Assembly (NCBI RefSeq): GCF_963678635.1
Contig: NC_087066.1
Span: forward strand, 60,854,875 to 60,918,874
Length of the DNA stretch: 64,000 nucleotides
DNA from: Symsagittifera roscoffensis
Taxonomy: Eukaryota > Xenacoelomorpha > Acoela > Convolutidae
Reading direction: 5' to 3'
Under the pieces are notes generated by a model that did no database searches, was not told where the DNA came from, and saw only the letters and a list, made by a program, of their open reading frames with translations. The number at the start of each line of letters is the position of its first letter. Within the stretch, counting starts at the first letter, position 1. Below, piece after piece: positions 20,394-32,600 of the stretch. A program made the position numbers and the translations under genes.

Positions 20394-20747
20394 TCTAAAG
20401 TGAGTCATAAAAAGGTTGAGCAATTGAAGCACAGTGACTCAAATACAGCCGATCCAATCCAACCTATAATTACCAAACAACTTACAATTGAGAAACGAAA
20501 ATGTCACTCATTAGAAGAAGTAGCTCGCTGTAACGAAAAATTGCACAAAGCTTGCGATCAAACAAGATTGCTTTGGTTAGGGCAATGCCCTGATAGTTCG
20601 AAATGCCCCTTAAGGTGCGAAAAAAAGTATTCTTTCTGTCAAAATTTACGTTTTGATAAAACTTCGAAAAAACGAAAAAATATGGGGCGTGAATATATTT
20701 GGGATGTTTTGACAAACTCCATTCAAAAGTGGCTAGATAACAATTAG
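20394..20747 (+). CDS. Small cysteine-containing frame, uncertain
   Basis: About 117 codons are open to a TAG at 20747, with no ATG near the start (the codons before it contain a TAA at 20391). The middle is Cys-rich, with spacing seen in CDQTRLLWLGQCPDSSKC and CEKKYSFC, and the ends are charged. It could be an exon, a relic of a transposon protein or chance. No family is recognised. Confidence 0.25.
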   Translation, partial: SKVSHKKVEQLKHSDSNTADPIQPIITKQLTIEKRKCHSLEEVARCNEKLHKACDQTRLLWLGQCPDSSKCPLRCEKKYSFCQNLRFDKTSKKRKNMGREYIWDVLTNSIQKWLDNN

Positions 20748-21189
20748 AAAATTATCTGATTTAAAAAAAACGCACCGAGCACAATATTACTTTATTGATA
20801 AAAACAATAACTTCTCTCAAAGTCGGAGCAGAAGCGGTGCTTGAAGATGTTTAGTTTTGAACAAATTTCAGCAAAATTAGAGTTCAACGCTTAACATAAA
20901 GATCCTCCATCCAAAATCCGTGTTGACTATTTTGATTTAAAATATTTAATCTATTGTCTCAAAGGTGGAAATGAACAATAAGGACGCTGTGGCATCCTCG
21001 CAATTATTCAAGATGAAGACCGCCTGTATGTTAAAATCAAATAAAAATGAATGTTTTGAAGGCAGCAGCTTTCGAAGAAAATTACTATTGAAGATGAAAG
21101 AAAGTAGACTTGAAATCGTATCTCAGGTAACCAAATAGACTTGAAATCGTATCTCAGATAACCTGGAGACGCCGATTCAGCTAAACTTT
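20748..21189. other. Left flank of the Gypsy-like element
   Basis: No gene is seen. A 20-bp motif with TAGACTTGAAATCGTATCTC is repeated at about 21108 and 21139. The last four bases before the LTR (CTTT, 21186-21189) match the four bases following the other LTR at 41843-41846. Confidence 0.5.
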
Positions 21190-21599
21190 TGAGTTAGGAC
21201 CGATGTGGTTAACTCATAGAGTAATTTCGGATAGGGTACACCGTCTGCTCGTCACGCTATCTTATTTTCGGCCGGATAGATTCGTGCAACTTCTTAGTCT
21301 AATACCGATCCTAATCTTACTCTTATATATACTAGTCTCAGGGTGTTTAACTAGTCTCTGCTAGGCTCAATAGATCTAGAGTATACTGGCTTATTACAAC
21401 TGTTGAAGTTCTCTTGGAGAGATAACTAATTTCTAAGTTAAATTCAAATCTCTCTGGTGCTGAAATTACAAGTAATTTCAGCAATTACAAATAAATGGGT
21501 TGTTAGTTTGATGGATTATGATTGGTTAATATTAAATATTTTACAGTGGTAAAATATCTAATTTATCCAATAATAAAATGTAGTTTAGATCAGGTTCCA
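21190..21599 (-). repeat. 3' LTR of the Gypsy-like element (410 bp)
   Basis: On the - strand it reads TGGAACCTGATC...CCTAACTCA, with TG...CA ends. The same 410 bp occur at 41433-41842 and 59011-59420. By eye it differs from the 41433 copy at about eight positions. Together with the CTTT target duplication this defines the element's right end on the - strand. Confidence 0.9.
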
Positions 21600-23213
21600 T
21601 CCATCCAGGGTTTACAGATTTTTATAGAAATATCTTTCTTCTCTGCAATTTGAAGGATGGATGATGAACGTTGGTATTTGGCGAACATCATTTTGTTATC
21701 CGGTTTCCTCCTGAAGAAGAACGTTCCAGGACGCTGGAATTATGGACAGGAAATTATTACGTCGTCATTCGACAACGGCTGTGATCCCCAATGAAATCAA
21801 TCCGATTTCAAAATGGTTTGCTATGACAGGCTTTTCTGTATTAGTAGAGAACTGTTTTGTGTGCAGCCTCGTCTGGGAATGGCGTGAAGATCGTGTGTGG
21901 AAGGGATGCCTTGTAACTCGGATCTGTACGTATACTTGAACATCGAGGTGGTCATTGTTCTAGTTCAATGAAGTTCTTTTCTGCGAGGTCAAGTCGTACT
22001 CTAAATCCTTTGAGTCGTGATTGTGGACGGCATGTCGGTTGTGTTTAGCCATTCTTTTGATCGAGTGTGATGGGATCATCTAGTCTTTGGATGTTCGTCT
22101 TTGTTGTTGTATATGATCTATATACTGCAAAGTATGATTTACAATTTATAAAATTATTTTAATTCAGTTTTTTAATCATGAATTTAGTTAGTCATTTTCA
22201 CAAAAGCGTTTTGTTTTAGTTTGGTTATTTTGAAGACTTACTCACCCTTGAGTACCTCTTATTAAAAATAGGAGTGTGGTCACAAAGCGTGGATGTAGCG
22301 CGGTGGGTTAGACTGGCTATGGAGCATGCTCAGGACATCCTCTCTGGTGGGTTAGGCCAGGAGTGGGAGTATGATTTCATGCTGTTTCTTTGAGAGGTCC
22401 TGTTATGTGATAACGTTTTATGTTGGGTTTATGTTGGTCTTTTCTTATGTTTCTTTGGTTTTGTCTTTTTTTTCAAAAATCAAATTGTTTTTGGTATGGG
22501 TTTGTCTTTCGACTTTTTTGTGTTTTATGATTTCTTTCTTAGACTTTATAATAGTCTTCAAAAGAATAAATTATCCAGTTTTAAACTGGGTTAATCAGGT
22601 TTGGGTACCGTTGGTTTTCTTTTCTTAGTCATGCTGTTAGTTTATGAATTGTGGTGTTTAGTAAGCTGCGTTGGTAAAATTGGTTTAGTATATAATTCCT
22701 TTCCAACCGGGTTAAAGGAAAGTTTGAAACTTGTTATCGTGTGTTAGAGTTGTTTATAGTGAAAGCCTGAGACTTAAAATAATTATTTAAACAATTCTTC
22801 GTGGGCGAGCTGGGCGAGTTTGGATAGAATTCTTGTGCGAATATATGAAAATATTGAAAAGGTTAGTACTGCTTTCTCATTGTATTAATTTAATGCATAG
22901 AATTTGAATTTTACTGCGTTTTTTGGGGAAATTTTTTTTAAATACAAATTTTCATCGTAACTAAGTTTACTGCTTCATGATGGGGAAATAATTTATAAAT
23001 AAAATTACTACATTTAGTATTAAATTTACTACATCATGTAGTGCAAGAAATTAATGAGTTTTAAGATAATTTAACAAGTTTGTATTTTTATTTTTCTTTT
23101 CTGTTTTGTAGATGATCGTGGTGTGAAGACTAGAAATATAAATCAAACATTGATAGAAAATGGTTAGTCCAATTTAAATTTATTAGTTAAAAGTATTTCA
23201 AATTATACTTACC
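21600..23213 (-). other. 3' untranslated region of the Gypsy-like element
   Basis: Non-coding stretch between the last ORF and the LTR, shared almost throughout with 59421-61020. It includes a segment GATGTAGCGCGGTGGGTTAG at about 22290 that faintly resembles a Pol III A box. Reading frames on the + strand here are not conserved between the two copies and are taken as chance. Just inside the LTR the sequence (on the - strand) is only weakly purine-rich. Confidence 0.6.
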
Positions 23214-25470
23214 TTAATCTTCTGGGAAAAAGCCGTGGGGGAAGATGTCGTGAATCATATCTGATGTTGTTAGTAATTTGGCTAGTATGCGTATGATGGT
23301 TTTAGTTTGTAGCAGTGGCCAAAGCAATTGAAGTGCTTTAATGGTGTTTAGTTCCTCGGTGCCTAGTGCAAACTCGTAAGGTGTGTTTTGGATGAGGTTA
23401 TATATTTTATGATTATATTTAGTAATGTGAATGAATTCTAAAATGGGTATTTCAATAGGCTGGATAAATTCATGTGGGATAAGGAAGGGTCTGGATTCTT
23501 CGGAATTGAAGGTCTTTGTAATGGGACAGAATATATACATTTGGGTAACTGGGTCATAGTTGCGGAGGATGCCGTGGAGGTTAGTATCTTTAATGCAATA
23601 TGTAAAATTAAGGAAAAATGGTGACCTGTACTTTGAGTTAAGAAACTGAAAACGATGTTGAGGTTGTCTTGACGGGGTGTGTAAATCAAAATGATTTTGT
23701 ATAAAACGATAGTATGTATATGTGTGCGTTTGTTTAGTGCGTAACATAATATCGTGGGAACAGTGCAAATCGCGTTCTTGTGGTAAAAGAAAGTGAAAAG
23801 TTAGTGAAATTTATCATAGAAGCTCTCGTATGCTTGAATATCAGCTAGTGATTCTGAAATAATGTGGTCATGCTTTCTATCAAAAATATTAAGTCTGAAA
23901 ATAGGGTTGATATTTTGATGAAAACTTTTTCTGTTAGTTGCGGGTTTGCGAAGCGGTCTTCATCTAAAAATTGGTCTTGATTAGGTCGTATGATATTATG
24001 GTCGTAATTTTCTATTGTAAATTCGTTAGCTCGGGTAGCAGTGAATGTTTTTAGTAATTTTTTATATCCTACATAAGTAAATTGTCGAGGTGTTAGTGTT
24101 GTAGTGAGTCTATATAACATGTCTTTGTTCTTTTCTATCCTGTCATGAGTATTAGTTAGTGGTAGGCAAAGGGGGTTAGTAAAATGATAATAAGCTGTCC
24201 AATGAAGTGTTGGCATTAAAACATGTTCATCTACAAAACTACGTGTGTCCTTAGTATCGTTAGGTGTATTTAATGTATAATGCGGAAATGAGGGTAAGGT
24301 GATTTCACGAAAAATTTTTGTGTTGGTGTGTTGCGGGTGATTAATATATTCGCGGGCTGTTCCGGGTTTGGTTGGGAATGGGTGATTTGGAAAATTTCGT
24401 TTAAGAGTGCGATAAGCTCGGTGAGTGCTAGTAGTTGTTTCGGTGGATGTGGATGATTGTGCTAATGATGGAGTGTAAGCTGAGGAGGGTGTGGGGGTAG
24501 GTGGATTTGAGGATGTTATTGTGGATGATAGTTGATGTATTGTGAGGGTGTTGGGGTGTAGTAATTGTTGTTGTAAAGTAATAAAATTATCAAGCTCCTG
24601 GAAAATTTGGGGGGTATCTGGGGAATAATTATATGATCTGTCGGAATGAAGTGGAGAATAAGCTGGGGTCACTTGGGAAGCATAAGAAGGAGTGGAAACG
24701 GATGGGAGTGGATGATTGGATGGGATTGGTTGAAAAGGGGGTTTTGAAAAGACTGAGGGGTTGGTCTGGGTATAGGTAGAGGGAGATGGTTCGGAGTCTG
24801 CAAGTTCATCGGGGGTTTCTACATTAGAGTTATTAAATTGTGAGATAGAATGTAAAACTGAAATATCTGAGTTAGTATCAGAATTCGTGCTTGATGATAT
24901 ATTAATAATCGGAAAATCGGGTGGTGAGAAAGCAAAAAGTGGGATTATTGGGATTTGGGCTAAAAAATGATTATGTTGAGACTGAAAAGTGGTGGTGTGG
25001 GGTTGTTCTATAATTTGCTCGTATGTATTATCATTTTGTGAATGATGTGTCATTATATGTTGGATGGGACTTTGTGTTGTTTTTGGTCTAGAATTTGGAT
25101 TATTTGTGATTGCTAGGTTTCGGAAATTACGGGGAACTAGTGATAATGGATGATTTTGTGGTAAGGGTGGCAACTGTGGCGCAGTAGGTGTTATTTCTAT
25201 ATTATTGTGTTCTTCGTCGTATGTGTTTTGTCTTGTGGATATTTTCGTGTTATATTCTTTTATTTGTGCATCTAGAAGTATTTTGTTTATTGATGATGAA
25301 AAAATTCCAAAAAATCCTGCAAATAGTATACGTACTACACTTGCTTGTCTGTTTACTTGTGTGTGTATAGCGCATGTGTAATAGATTCCTTTTAACAGTG
25401 AGAAAAGAAATCCTATGAAATTAAACATGGCGTATAAGATAGTTATTTTTCTAAGATGTAATAGGGCCAT
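23214..25470 (-). pseudogene. Downstream ORF of the Gypsy-like element (Pro/Ser/Thr-rich)
   Basis: An ATG at 25470 opens 541 codons to 23845, and the reading continues in another frame from 23768 to 23214, so one frameshift splits a protein of roughly 740 residues. The first 75 residues contain two hydrophobic stretches (AMFNFIGFLFSLLKGIYY and RILFAGFFGIFSS). Residues of about 90-350 are Pro/Ser/Thr/Asn-rich low complexity. The C-terminal third is more ordered, with PTLHWTAYYHF, TPRQFTYVGYKK and FLDEDRFANPQL. The second copy at 61021-64000 carries the same protein with its own breaks. I do not recognise a family. It could be the membrane-anchored tail of the env-like region or an element-specific accessory protein. 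Confidence 0.55.
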
Positions 25471-25598
25471 CCTAGAAAAGCTAGAATTTCGTTCTTTAAG
25501 TTGACAAAACTGAAAATATTTATAGGTGACATATCCTGTGGTCTGTATTTTTCACCGTTTAAATATATGTAGTCTTTGATATCTTTAAAATATCAGCT

Positions 25599-25835
25599 TT
25601 AATCTTGTGTATAAATGTCTGCAAATCCTGCGGCTTCGGCAAGTTTTCTTAAATTCTGGTCAATTGATTGTCTTTGTATTGTGTCCATTTGTGTTAATAA
25701 TTCCTGAAATTGTTGTGTTCTAATGTGATGTTTGATATCAGATTTAGAATATATTCCAATTGATTGTAAATCAATATTTGGATTACGAGCAATAGCTCTG
25801 ATGCTTTCGGGTGAAATTTTTTTGAGTGATTGCAT
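25599..25835 (-). CDS. Small ORF between env-like region and downstream ORF
   Basis: 78 codons from an ATG at 25835, rich in Gln, Ile and Lys (SLKKISPESIRAIARN, QFQELLTQMDTIQRQ), predicted helical. It may be the broken C-terminal part of the env-like polypeptide rather than a separate gene. No family is recognised. Confidence 0.35.
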   Translation of the reverse strand: MQSLKKISPESIRAIARNPNIDLQSIGIYSKSDIKHHIRTQQFQELLTQMDTIQRQSIDQNLRKLAEAAGFADIYTQD

Positions 25836-25882
25836 TACTGTAGGGTATGGTGTAAGTAGATAGTATTTATCTTCATCAAAAT

Positions 25883-27614
25883 TTAATTGTACTTCATTGT
25901 GGCTATTTTCTGATCCACATGGGACTGCGGTATCCCAAAAAAATGTTCGTCTTGAAAGTGTGACAACAAAATGTACTTTTTTTTATAGAATATAGGGATT
26001 CTTTTATAACACCGTTTGTCTTCAAAAACATATAGTGGTGATACTTTTTTGTTGCAAGTATAAAACCATAAAATATTTCCATCGTAATCTAGAAAATTTG
26101 ATCTGTTTCCTGATAATAAGTATCCTGCGTAAGGTATTTTTAGTACTGCTAGTGCGAGTGATTGTAGGATTTGTGTTTTTTCCAATTCGCATAGTTGATG
26201 AAGTGTTTCTAATTCAGAGAGTGACATTTCTTGAAAAATTCGACTAATTGTGTAGTCTAACTTCATGTCTAAATGGATATCGTAATGAATATTACCAGAA
26301 AAAGGTGATATTCATTAGTGATAATTCTTGTAAACGTGTGTTTTTACTGTCATATGGTTTTAATTTTCCACCAGGTTGAACTGTGCTTTTTTGAAAGTTA
26401 ACTGGGATGTATGATGTTCCTTCATTTATAGGATGACTTGTGGCATAAGGGTTAAATTTTATTTTTCCAGTGGTCATGTTGAAACCTTTTTTGTATTCGA
26501 CAAGTATTTCAGAGTATTGTGTCTCATGAAATGGATTTCTGTATTTACATGCAAATTCTGTTTCTTGATAGATTTGGAAACGTGTTAATTTATTTTCCAT
26601 ATCATGAATATTTTTAAAATCACTCTTTTGTTTTCGGGATGTGTTTACTTATTCGTATGGAATTGATTCTATAAAATTTTTTTCATGAATTTTTATCATT
26701 CGAGCGGGTTTTTTTGCTACTTGGAATGTTGTGCATGTATCTTCGGGAAACCAAACAATTGTTGCTTGCGTTCTTGTTGTAGGGTAACAATAACCTTGAT
26801 CATTTTTGCAAGGTAGTCTAATTCCTTGATAGATCACTGTGTTATCAGATAAATCTCGTGTGAGTTGTACTTTTTTGAGTTGTATTTTCCAATCAAAAAA
26901 CATTATTTCTTGATATGCTTTATTTTTTGTGTCTGCTTTGCAGTTTGAAGGGTCATTTATTCCAATGTGTGGTATCCAGTGTTTATCGTGTATGTCATAA
27001 GTTAATCTTCCGTGTGCGCCGTTGTATGGGTATTTTTCGTCTAATTTTATATGTCCTTGATATCGTTCAAGTTCTGCTTGATGTACAGAATCGGCAAAGA
27101 CTTGAAAATTTACAATTTTTCTATCTGTGTTTTTATTTCTTGTGATGTTTAGTCTGAGTAATTATTCATTTTTACAATCCTCGGGGTTGAGATGTAAAAG
27201 TCGTTCTATGTTACTCTGGTAAAATGATTCGTGATCAAGTCGGTTTTTATTTCCGCTGGAAACTTGTGAACAGTGTACTTTCTTTTCGGAAAGCGTTGCT
27301 GTAAACTCATATCCTGTGACTGTTGTTGCTCGGGCTTTTGAATACAATGTTGCTATTACATTTGTAGTTTCTATAGCTTGTGGTTCTGTTTCGCATTGTG
27401 ATACTTGATTTATTGCATATTTGTGTAGTGTTTTTTGTTCGTTTTCTTCACAATCATAGTCTGTTACTAATAAATTCTGGGGTCCTGTGCGAGGAGAAGG
27501 ATTTGTGTTTTGGTCGGAAAATATTTGAAAAAAGATGTGTTGAAAAGTTAATATTTTTAGAATATACATAGGTATGATAATCCTGAGTATAGTTATAAAA
27601 TGTGATGTAACCAA
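25883..27614 (-). pseudogene. Env-like cysteine-containing region, broken
   Basis: Four open blocks follow one another on the - strand (27614-27162, about 27150-26649, 26600-26292 and 26266-25883) with stops or frameshifts between. The first starts with a hydrophobic stretch compatible with a signal peptide. Later blocks carry spaced cysteines (CKNDQGYC, a Cys-x-Phe-x-Val block) and the motif GYLLSGNRSNF. Position 3' to integrase, a leader-like start and spaced cysteines fit an envelope-type glycoprotein of an env-bearing Gypsy lineage. The family of the glycoprotein is not resolved and the breaks indicate loss of function. The call rests on position and composition only. Confidence 0.45.
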
Positions 27615-27639
27615 TTGTGTTTTTTGTATATCTATCGTT

Positions 27640-28658
27640 TTTATATATTACATCAGTTGTTATAAATGGTGGCGGTTGTTATCTATTTGGTGGAGTTAAT
27701 GGGTAGGGATGTGATTTCAAATTTTAATTGGAGACTATTTTGTTGAAGTATTTGAATATTGTGTCCACGAATATCTTCGTGTATATCTTGTCTGTATTGT
27801 AGTCTGTTGAGTGCCCAACTGTGGAGTCGGTTACTATCTTGATGTTGTCCAAATAATGGTGGGGGTGCTACGAATGTATTCCAATCTAGTCGTAAAGGGA
27901 TATTTGTTGATGATTGTTCTCGATATCAAGCGTCGAGGTTATTTGGAAAGTTTAAAGGGAAAAGTGTCGGTGAAATTTGACTTAATGATGGTGTTGACGG
28001 AAGTGATAATGTTTCTGGTAACGATGATAGTGTTGTATCCGTAGAAATATCTATTGGATCATTCACTAAGTTTGGTTCACCTTGTGTATATGAGTTTGTT
28101 GCCCAATATGGTAGTCGTGCGGTGGGATTGGGGGGTTAAAGGGATTTTCACGTATTTGTTCAGATGTTGGTGTTGAACCTAAGTAATCTGAGGGTATACT
28201 TGAGATGCAATGTTGTGAAAGTAGTGTTGGTGTTTCTGGCAATGTACTACTTGGATTTTCTGAAGTAGTTGGTGTTGGTGATTGGGGTATATCAAAATGA
28301 ACTCTAGGGGTTTGAAAATTTCTATTTCTTCGTGGATGTATAATCTGTCTATTTACTTCGACTGTATTTTGGTTTTGACTAGTGTGTCTTATTCTGTTTA
28401 AGTTTTGTGGTAATGTGGGGTATAGATTATATGTTGGTTCACATAGGGTTGCCTGTCGCTGAACTGGTTCTAATGGTTCGGATAAGCGAGCGTGTCGTTC
28501 TTCAAAAGTGTATGGGTGATCTTGAAAAGAAGTTCGTGTGGATGTTTGGGGGTTTTGGGTAGTTGTGGGTATTGCTGGGTTTTTTTGGGATGATGTCGGT
28601 GAAGACTGATTTTGTATTTGTTGGTTAGCAATTTTTGAAAGTTTCCGATTGATTTTTT
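27640..28658 (-). pseudogene. Degenerate Pro/Thr/Gln-rich coding-like stretch
   Basis: On the - strand this stretch keeps long partial frames rich in Pro, Ser, Thr, Gln and Asn, with stops, similar in composition to the middle of the 25470-23845 ORF. It lies between the small membrane ORF and the env-like blocks. It may be a decayed N-terminal part of the env-like protein or a duplicate of the downstream ORF's low-complexity region. Confidence 0.3.
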
Positions 28659-28847
28659 CTAGTGGGAAGATTTATGTTTGTTGTAGTATTCTTCGATGAA
28701 AAGTATTAAAAGTATTGCTGCTAAGGCGAATGTGACTATTGCTTTTTTTACACATTTGCACATTGTCAGTATTAAGGACGATAAAAATGTGATAAAAATT
28801 ACAAATAGTAAAAAAATATCTGTTCTACTAAAAATTGTTCGTATCAT
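28659..28847 (-). CDS. Small ORF with two hydrophobic segments
   Basis: 62 codons from ATG 28847. Residues 11-27 (DIFLLFVIFITFLSSLI) and 36-50 (IVTFALAAILLILFI) are predicted membrane helices separated by a Cys/Lys loop (CKCVKK). Its place just after pol suggests an accessory membrane protein or the start of the env-like cluster. It is short and could be a remnant. Confidence 0.35.
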   Translation of the reverse strand: MIRTIFSRTDIFLLFVIFITFLSSLILTMCKCVKKAIVTFALAAILLILFIEEYYNKHKSSH

Positions 28848-28849
28848 TT

Positions 28850-29750
28850 AATTAGACTTTGAATTGTCGTACCTGTGAACATGATCAATGATTTGGGAAA
28901 GTTGGAGATATATTTCAAATAGGGAGCTGAAAATTTAAAAAAATATTGCAAAAAATTATTAAAATGATTATAAAAGCTTCAAAAGTATCGAATAAAAATA
29001 TGAACAAAAGTTTGAATAGTATGAAAAATTTTATTAAAAGTTTTAAGATTGTATTTTTTAAGATATTGACTGATTGAGAGAAGACCATTTAAGAAATGAT
29101 TTCTTCGTCGAAAATTTTTTGTTGTTTGGGGCGAGATTCAAGTGTGGTCGGATTATTTTTTGGTTTTTTGACAAGTGGGTTGAGTTTTGTGAAAAATTGT
29201 TGGGGGCTAATTTTATGGTGTTTGGGAGGTCTTCTTTGCTTTATTTTTGTTTTTCGGGTGATCTGGGGTATTTTTGAAAAATTTGTACTTTAAATCAAAT
29301 GATTATGGTCCTTTTTTACTTTAGGCTAATTCGCCATTTTTGGTTGGAGGGTTTTTGAGGTCTCAGTTGGGAAAATATTGTTGATCTTTGCGTTATTAGA
29401 TAGGGGAGGGTTGTAACTTTATGGTGGTAATTATTCTAGTTGTCAAGTACTAGCGAGTTGCTTATTTTTGACCTGGAGGTTGTAAAGTTATAGTTATAGA
29501 TAGTTATAGTTATAGTTATGGAGTTTAATATCTGTCGGCTAATAGGTTTGTGTTAGAGATATAGAAGGTGACGGATCTGAGGGAATCCTATTGGCTGAAT
29601 CTGAACTAGAATTGTTGCGTATTTGTCAGCATGTTGTCTTGAAAAATGAAAATTCAAAATGATTTAGAGGTGTAAAAATTATCAATCTTCAAAATCAAAG
29701 TTGTTTTTGAAATTCAACATTCTTTAATATTTTAGATTGTGGAATGAATG
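28850..29750. other. Spacer between pol and the 3' ORFs
   Basis: AT-rich, with an AGTTAT simple repeat at 29488-29520. The + strand frames here show no features. No coding region is supported. Confidence 0.35.
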
Positions 29751-29751
29751 T

Positions 29752-31312
29752 TTAGTAATTTTTACGTGGTTGATTTCTAAGTCGTGATGATTCTCTATGT
29801 TTTGATTTCTCTTTTTCTTCTTGTGGTAAAATTGTTTCTATTATTTTCCTGTTTTTTCTTTCTTTTTGAGGTATTATTGGGTCTGGTATTTTTTGATTGT
29901 TTTTAGCTTTGGTTTGTTTTTGATTTTGATTTTCATGATGAACGTTGTCTTGTTCATTTATTTCTTTTTCTGTATGTGGATGATTTTGAATAAATTTTAA
30001 ACCTGTGAAAGAATTTAATTGAGTTAATTCGCGTAGTGCGTATTCTTTTGGGTAGTAGGGCAATAGATTGTTACGATGTTGAACATTTTTTTTTCTTTTG
30101 AATCTGTGAGTTTATACGTTACGTCTGTGGGTTTGGCATTTATTTGGTATGGTCCTTTTCGAAAGGGTTGTAATTTTTTAGAGATTCCTTTTGCGTATTA
30201 AAGTTAGGTATTAAGACAAATGTTCCAATTTTTAAAACTGTGGCTGGTGTAAAGCGTGAATTAATTCGGTCGTTAATGTTTTGCCTTTGTAACAATTTCT
30301 TTGTTACTTTTTGGTAAATTTCATTGTGTTTTTTATCTCTTTTTAAAATCCATTCGGTATGTGTGCCGGAGGCTATTTTAAGAGTTTGTGGGTGATGAAA
30401 ATGATCTTCATCATGTGTGTGTATAGATAGGTTATAACAAATCGAGTCTTTATTTGGTTGGCAATAGCCTTGTGCAGGTTTATGAGCATTTGTTGTAAAC
30501 GTAATTGGCTTACGTGGCTTTTGATTAAAAACCATTTCGTATGGTGACATTCCTAAAGTTGTCGTGATTTGTGAATTGTATGCTAAGGGGAATAATTTTA
30601 CATCTGCTGACCATTCTGTGTATTTTGTATCATTTCCATTTATGATACATCTGAGATATTCTTGTAGTGAACGGTTCATACCTTCGACTAAACCATTTGT
30701 CCAAGGTGCATGAGATGTACGTGGTTTATGTTTGATGTTATATAAGTGGCATAGTGTGATGATTTCTTTATTTATGAATTCTTTACCGTTGTCTGTAACT
30801 AAGATTTCGGGTAATCCGAGTTTAGCTATCCAATTTTCATAAAGCGTTGTGTAAGCATAATAAGCATTACAATGTGGTACTGGGTTGAGTGCTACTTAAT
30901 GCGTGAATGCGTCAACAATGACCATAACGTAGGAGTTTCCTTCAGAGGATGGTGAAATTGGTCCTTTTGTATCGAATGAAATGCAATGGTTAAAATATAA
31001 ACTTTGTCCTTTAAAATCTTGTTTTTGTGGTATTTGATTTTGATTTGGATAAGGTTTGTTCAATTGACATATTATAAAACCATTGCATAATATTTTAATT
31101 CAAATTGGTGCATTTGGGAAATAAAAATTTTTTGTAAAGTTCGAGTATGTTTTTTCTGATCCGGAATGTCCTTTAGTATTTTGTGTATGTGAGATGTTAA
31201 AAGCTATTAATATCATACTTAAAGGAAGACAGGGAACTTTAGAATCATTTAATTGATATTCTAAAAGATCTATATTTTCATTAATTGTTGTGTTATTAAA
31301 TTTTCGGAAATA
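29752..31312 (-). pseudogene. pol: Gypsy-like integrase and pol C-terminus
   Basis: Read on the - strand, the zinc-binding and core region runs from about 31250 to 30650 with several stops (a TGA near 31098 in place of Trp, a TAA near 30898). Key core residues can still be seen: Asp in SFDTKGPI, Asp in VTDNGKEF and Glu in GLVEGMNRSLQEYL (at the start of the 30679-30140 frame). The C-terminal part holds FPLAYNSQITTTLGMSPYEM and RFTPATVLKIGTFVLIPNF, the usual Gypsy integrase tail. The last block (30063-29752) begins PYYPKEYALREL and ends in a Lys/Arg/Gln-rich tail after one frameshift. It would integrate element cDNA but is broken. Confidence 0.85.
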
Positions 31313-32600
31313 TCAAAGGAGTGTTTTATTTCCTAAAATTGTGGTTTCTGCTTTTACGGGCTTAGTTTTGTATTTGTGCCATGATTTTAGTTGTCTAATT
31401 ACTGGGTCGAGATTTTGATATTGTTTTAAAAGTTCAAGTGTATTTTTATCTGTTGGAGGGAGAAAAATATTGTCAATTTCTAGTTTTGATAGGGGAATTG
31501 TGTCAAGTGGGTCATGGAGGTCAAAAACTTGATTTATTGTGTATTTTGAATCGTTTGTTTGTGGTCCTGATAAATTTATTTTATCCGTTAAATTTTCTTT
31601 TTCAATTATTTGAAAAAGGTCTTTTTTATGCGAGAGTTGTTTTATTCTCTTTTGTTGAGTATTATTTTTTATCCATTGTGAGTATGGAATTGGTTTAAAA
31701 GTGGATGTGCCTAGTAAATCAACTTCGTAAGGATTATTTTGGCAATCTAAGTAGAGTGGAAAATGTTGTAGATTATTTATTTGTGATTGAATGATGTCAG
31801 TTTTCACTGCATATCTGCATTCTAGTCGGGGTGGTGATGTTTCATCTTTTGCGAGATAAATTTTAATATTTTGTGGTATTTCAACTGTAGTTTTTCGTGT
31901 AAGTAATTCGGTTGGCGTATTTCGACTTAAAGTATTGGGTAACGCAAAGTTTTTTCGTGCTGTCCAAACTATATGTAAGTTTGGAATTTTCATTAGAATT
32001 AGTTGAAAGCTATAAACTCTATGGTTTGGATTTGATTTTTGCGTAAAGAGAAGTATAATTGGTTTGTGATCTGTAAATAAAACTGTTGGGTGTTTTGATC
32101 CAAGTATCAGAAATTCATATTCTGTAAGTGTATAAATTATAGCTGTACATTCTCTCATTAGAGTTGAGAGTCGTAGCTCTGCTTGTGTGAATAATCGTGA
32201 ATTTGCTGATAAAGATTCATTTTTTTTGTTCCACTATGTGATTGTAGCAATGCCGCGCCGATGCCAAAATTTGAAGCATCGCACATTGCATAGAATGTTT
32301 GATTGGGATCTGGAATTGTGTTTGAAATTTGTTCTGTTAAAAGCTTTTTAATTTCTTCAAATCGTGTTTGATGTTCAGTGGTCCATTCAAAATTATTTTG
32401 TTGTCTGAGGATGTTATAGAAGGGTCTTAAGTATAATTGCATTTTGTAAACTTATTTACTTAAGAAATTTAACATTCCAAGAAATTCTTGGATTTTCTTT
32501 TTATTTGTAGGTGGCTGAAGTTTATGACTTGCATCAATGCCTGATTTTAATGGAGTGATAGTTTCTCGTTCTTTATTATGTCCTAAAAATTTAACGCGTG
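31313..32600 (-). pseudogene. pol: Gypsy-like RT C-terminus and RNase H
   Basis: After the RT block, the frame at 32442-32158 carries FYAMCDASNFGIGAALLQ, the first RNase H Asp block. It then goes out of frame just before the block 32158-31313, which begins MRECTAIIYTLTEYEFLI (catalytic Glu) and has LFTDHKPIILL (Asp). Further on come ALPNTLSRN, the tail of RNase H, and the linker that precedes integrase. About 150 bases between 32600 and 32442 read as the RT thumb/connection (EFLGMLNFLSK). Two frame breaks are visible. RNase H would remove the RNA strand during cDNA synthesis. Confidence 0.85.

Noticed and set aside
22288-22370. Possible tRNA gene (GATGTAGCGCGGTGGGTTAG)
   Set aside because: No B box or closing acceptor stem; present in both element copies as ordinary 3' UTR.
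22371-22628. + strand frames rich in Phe/Leu/Val in the element 3' UTR
   Set aside because: They are not kept in the second copy (60191-60446), and the hydrophobic bias follows from T-rich sequence opposite an A-rich element strand.
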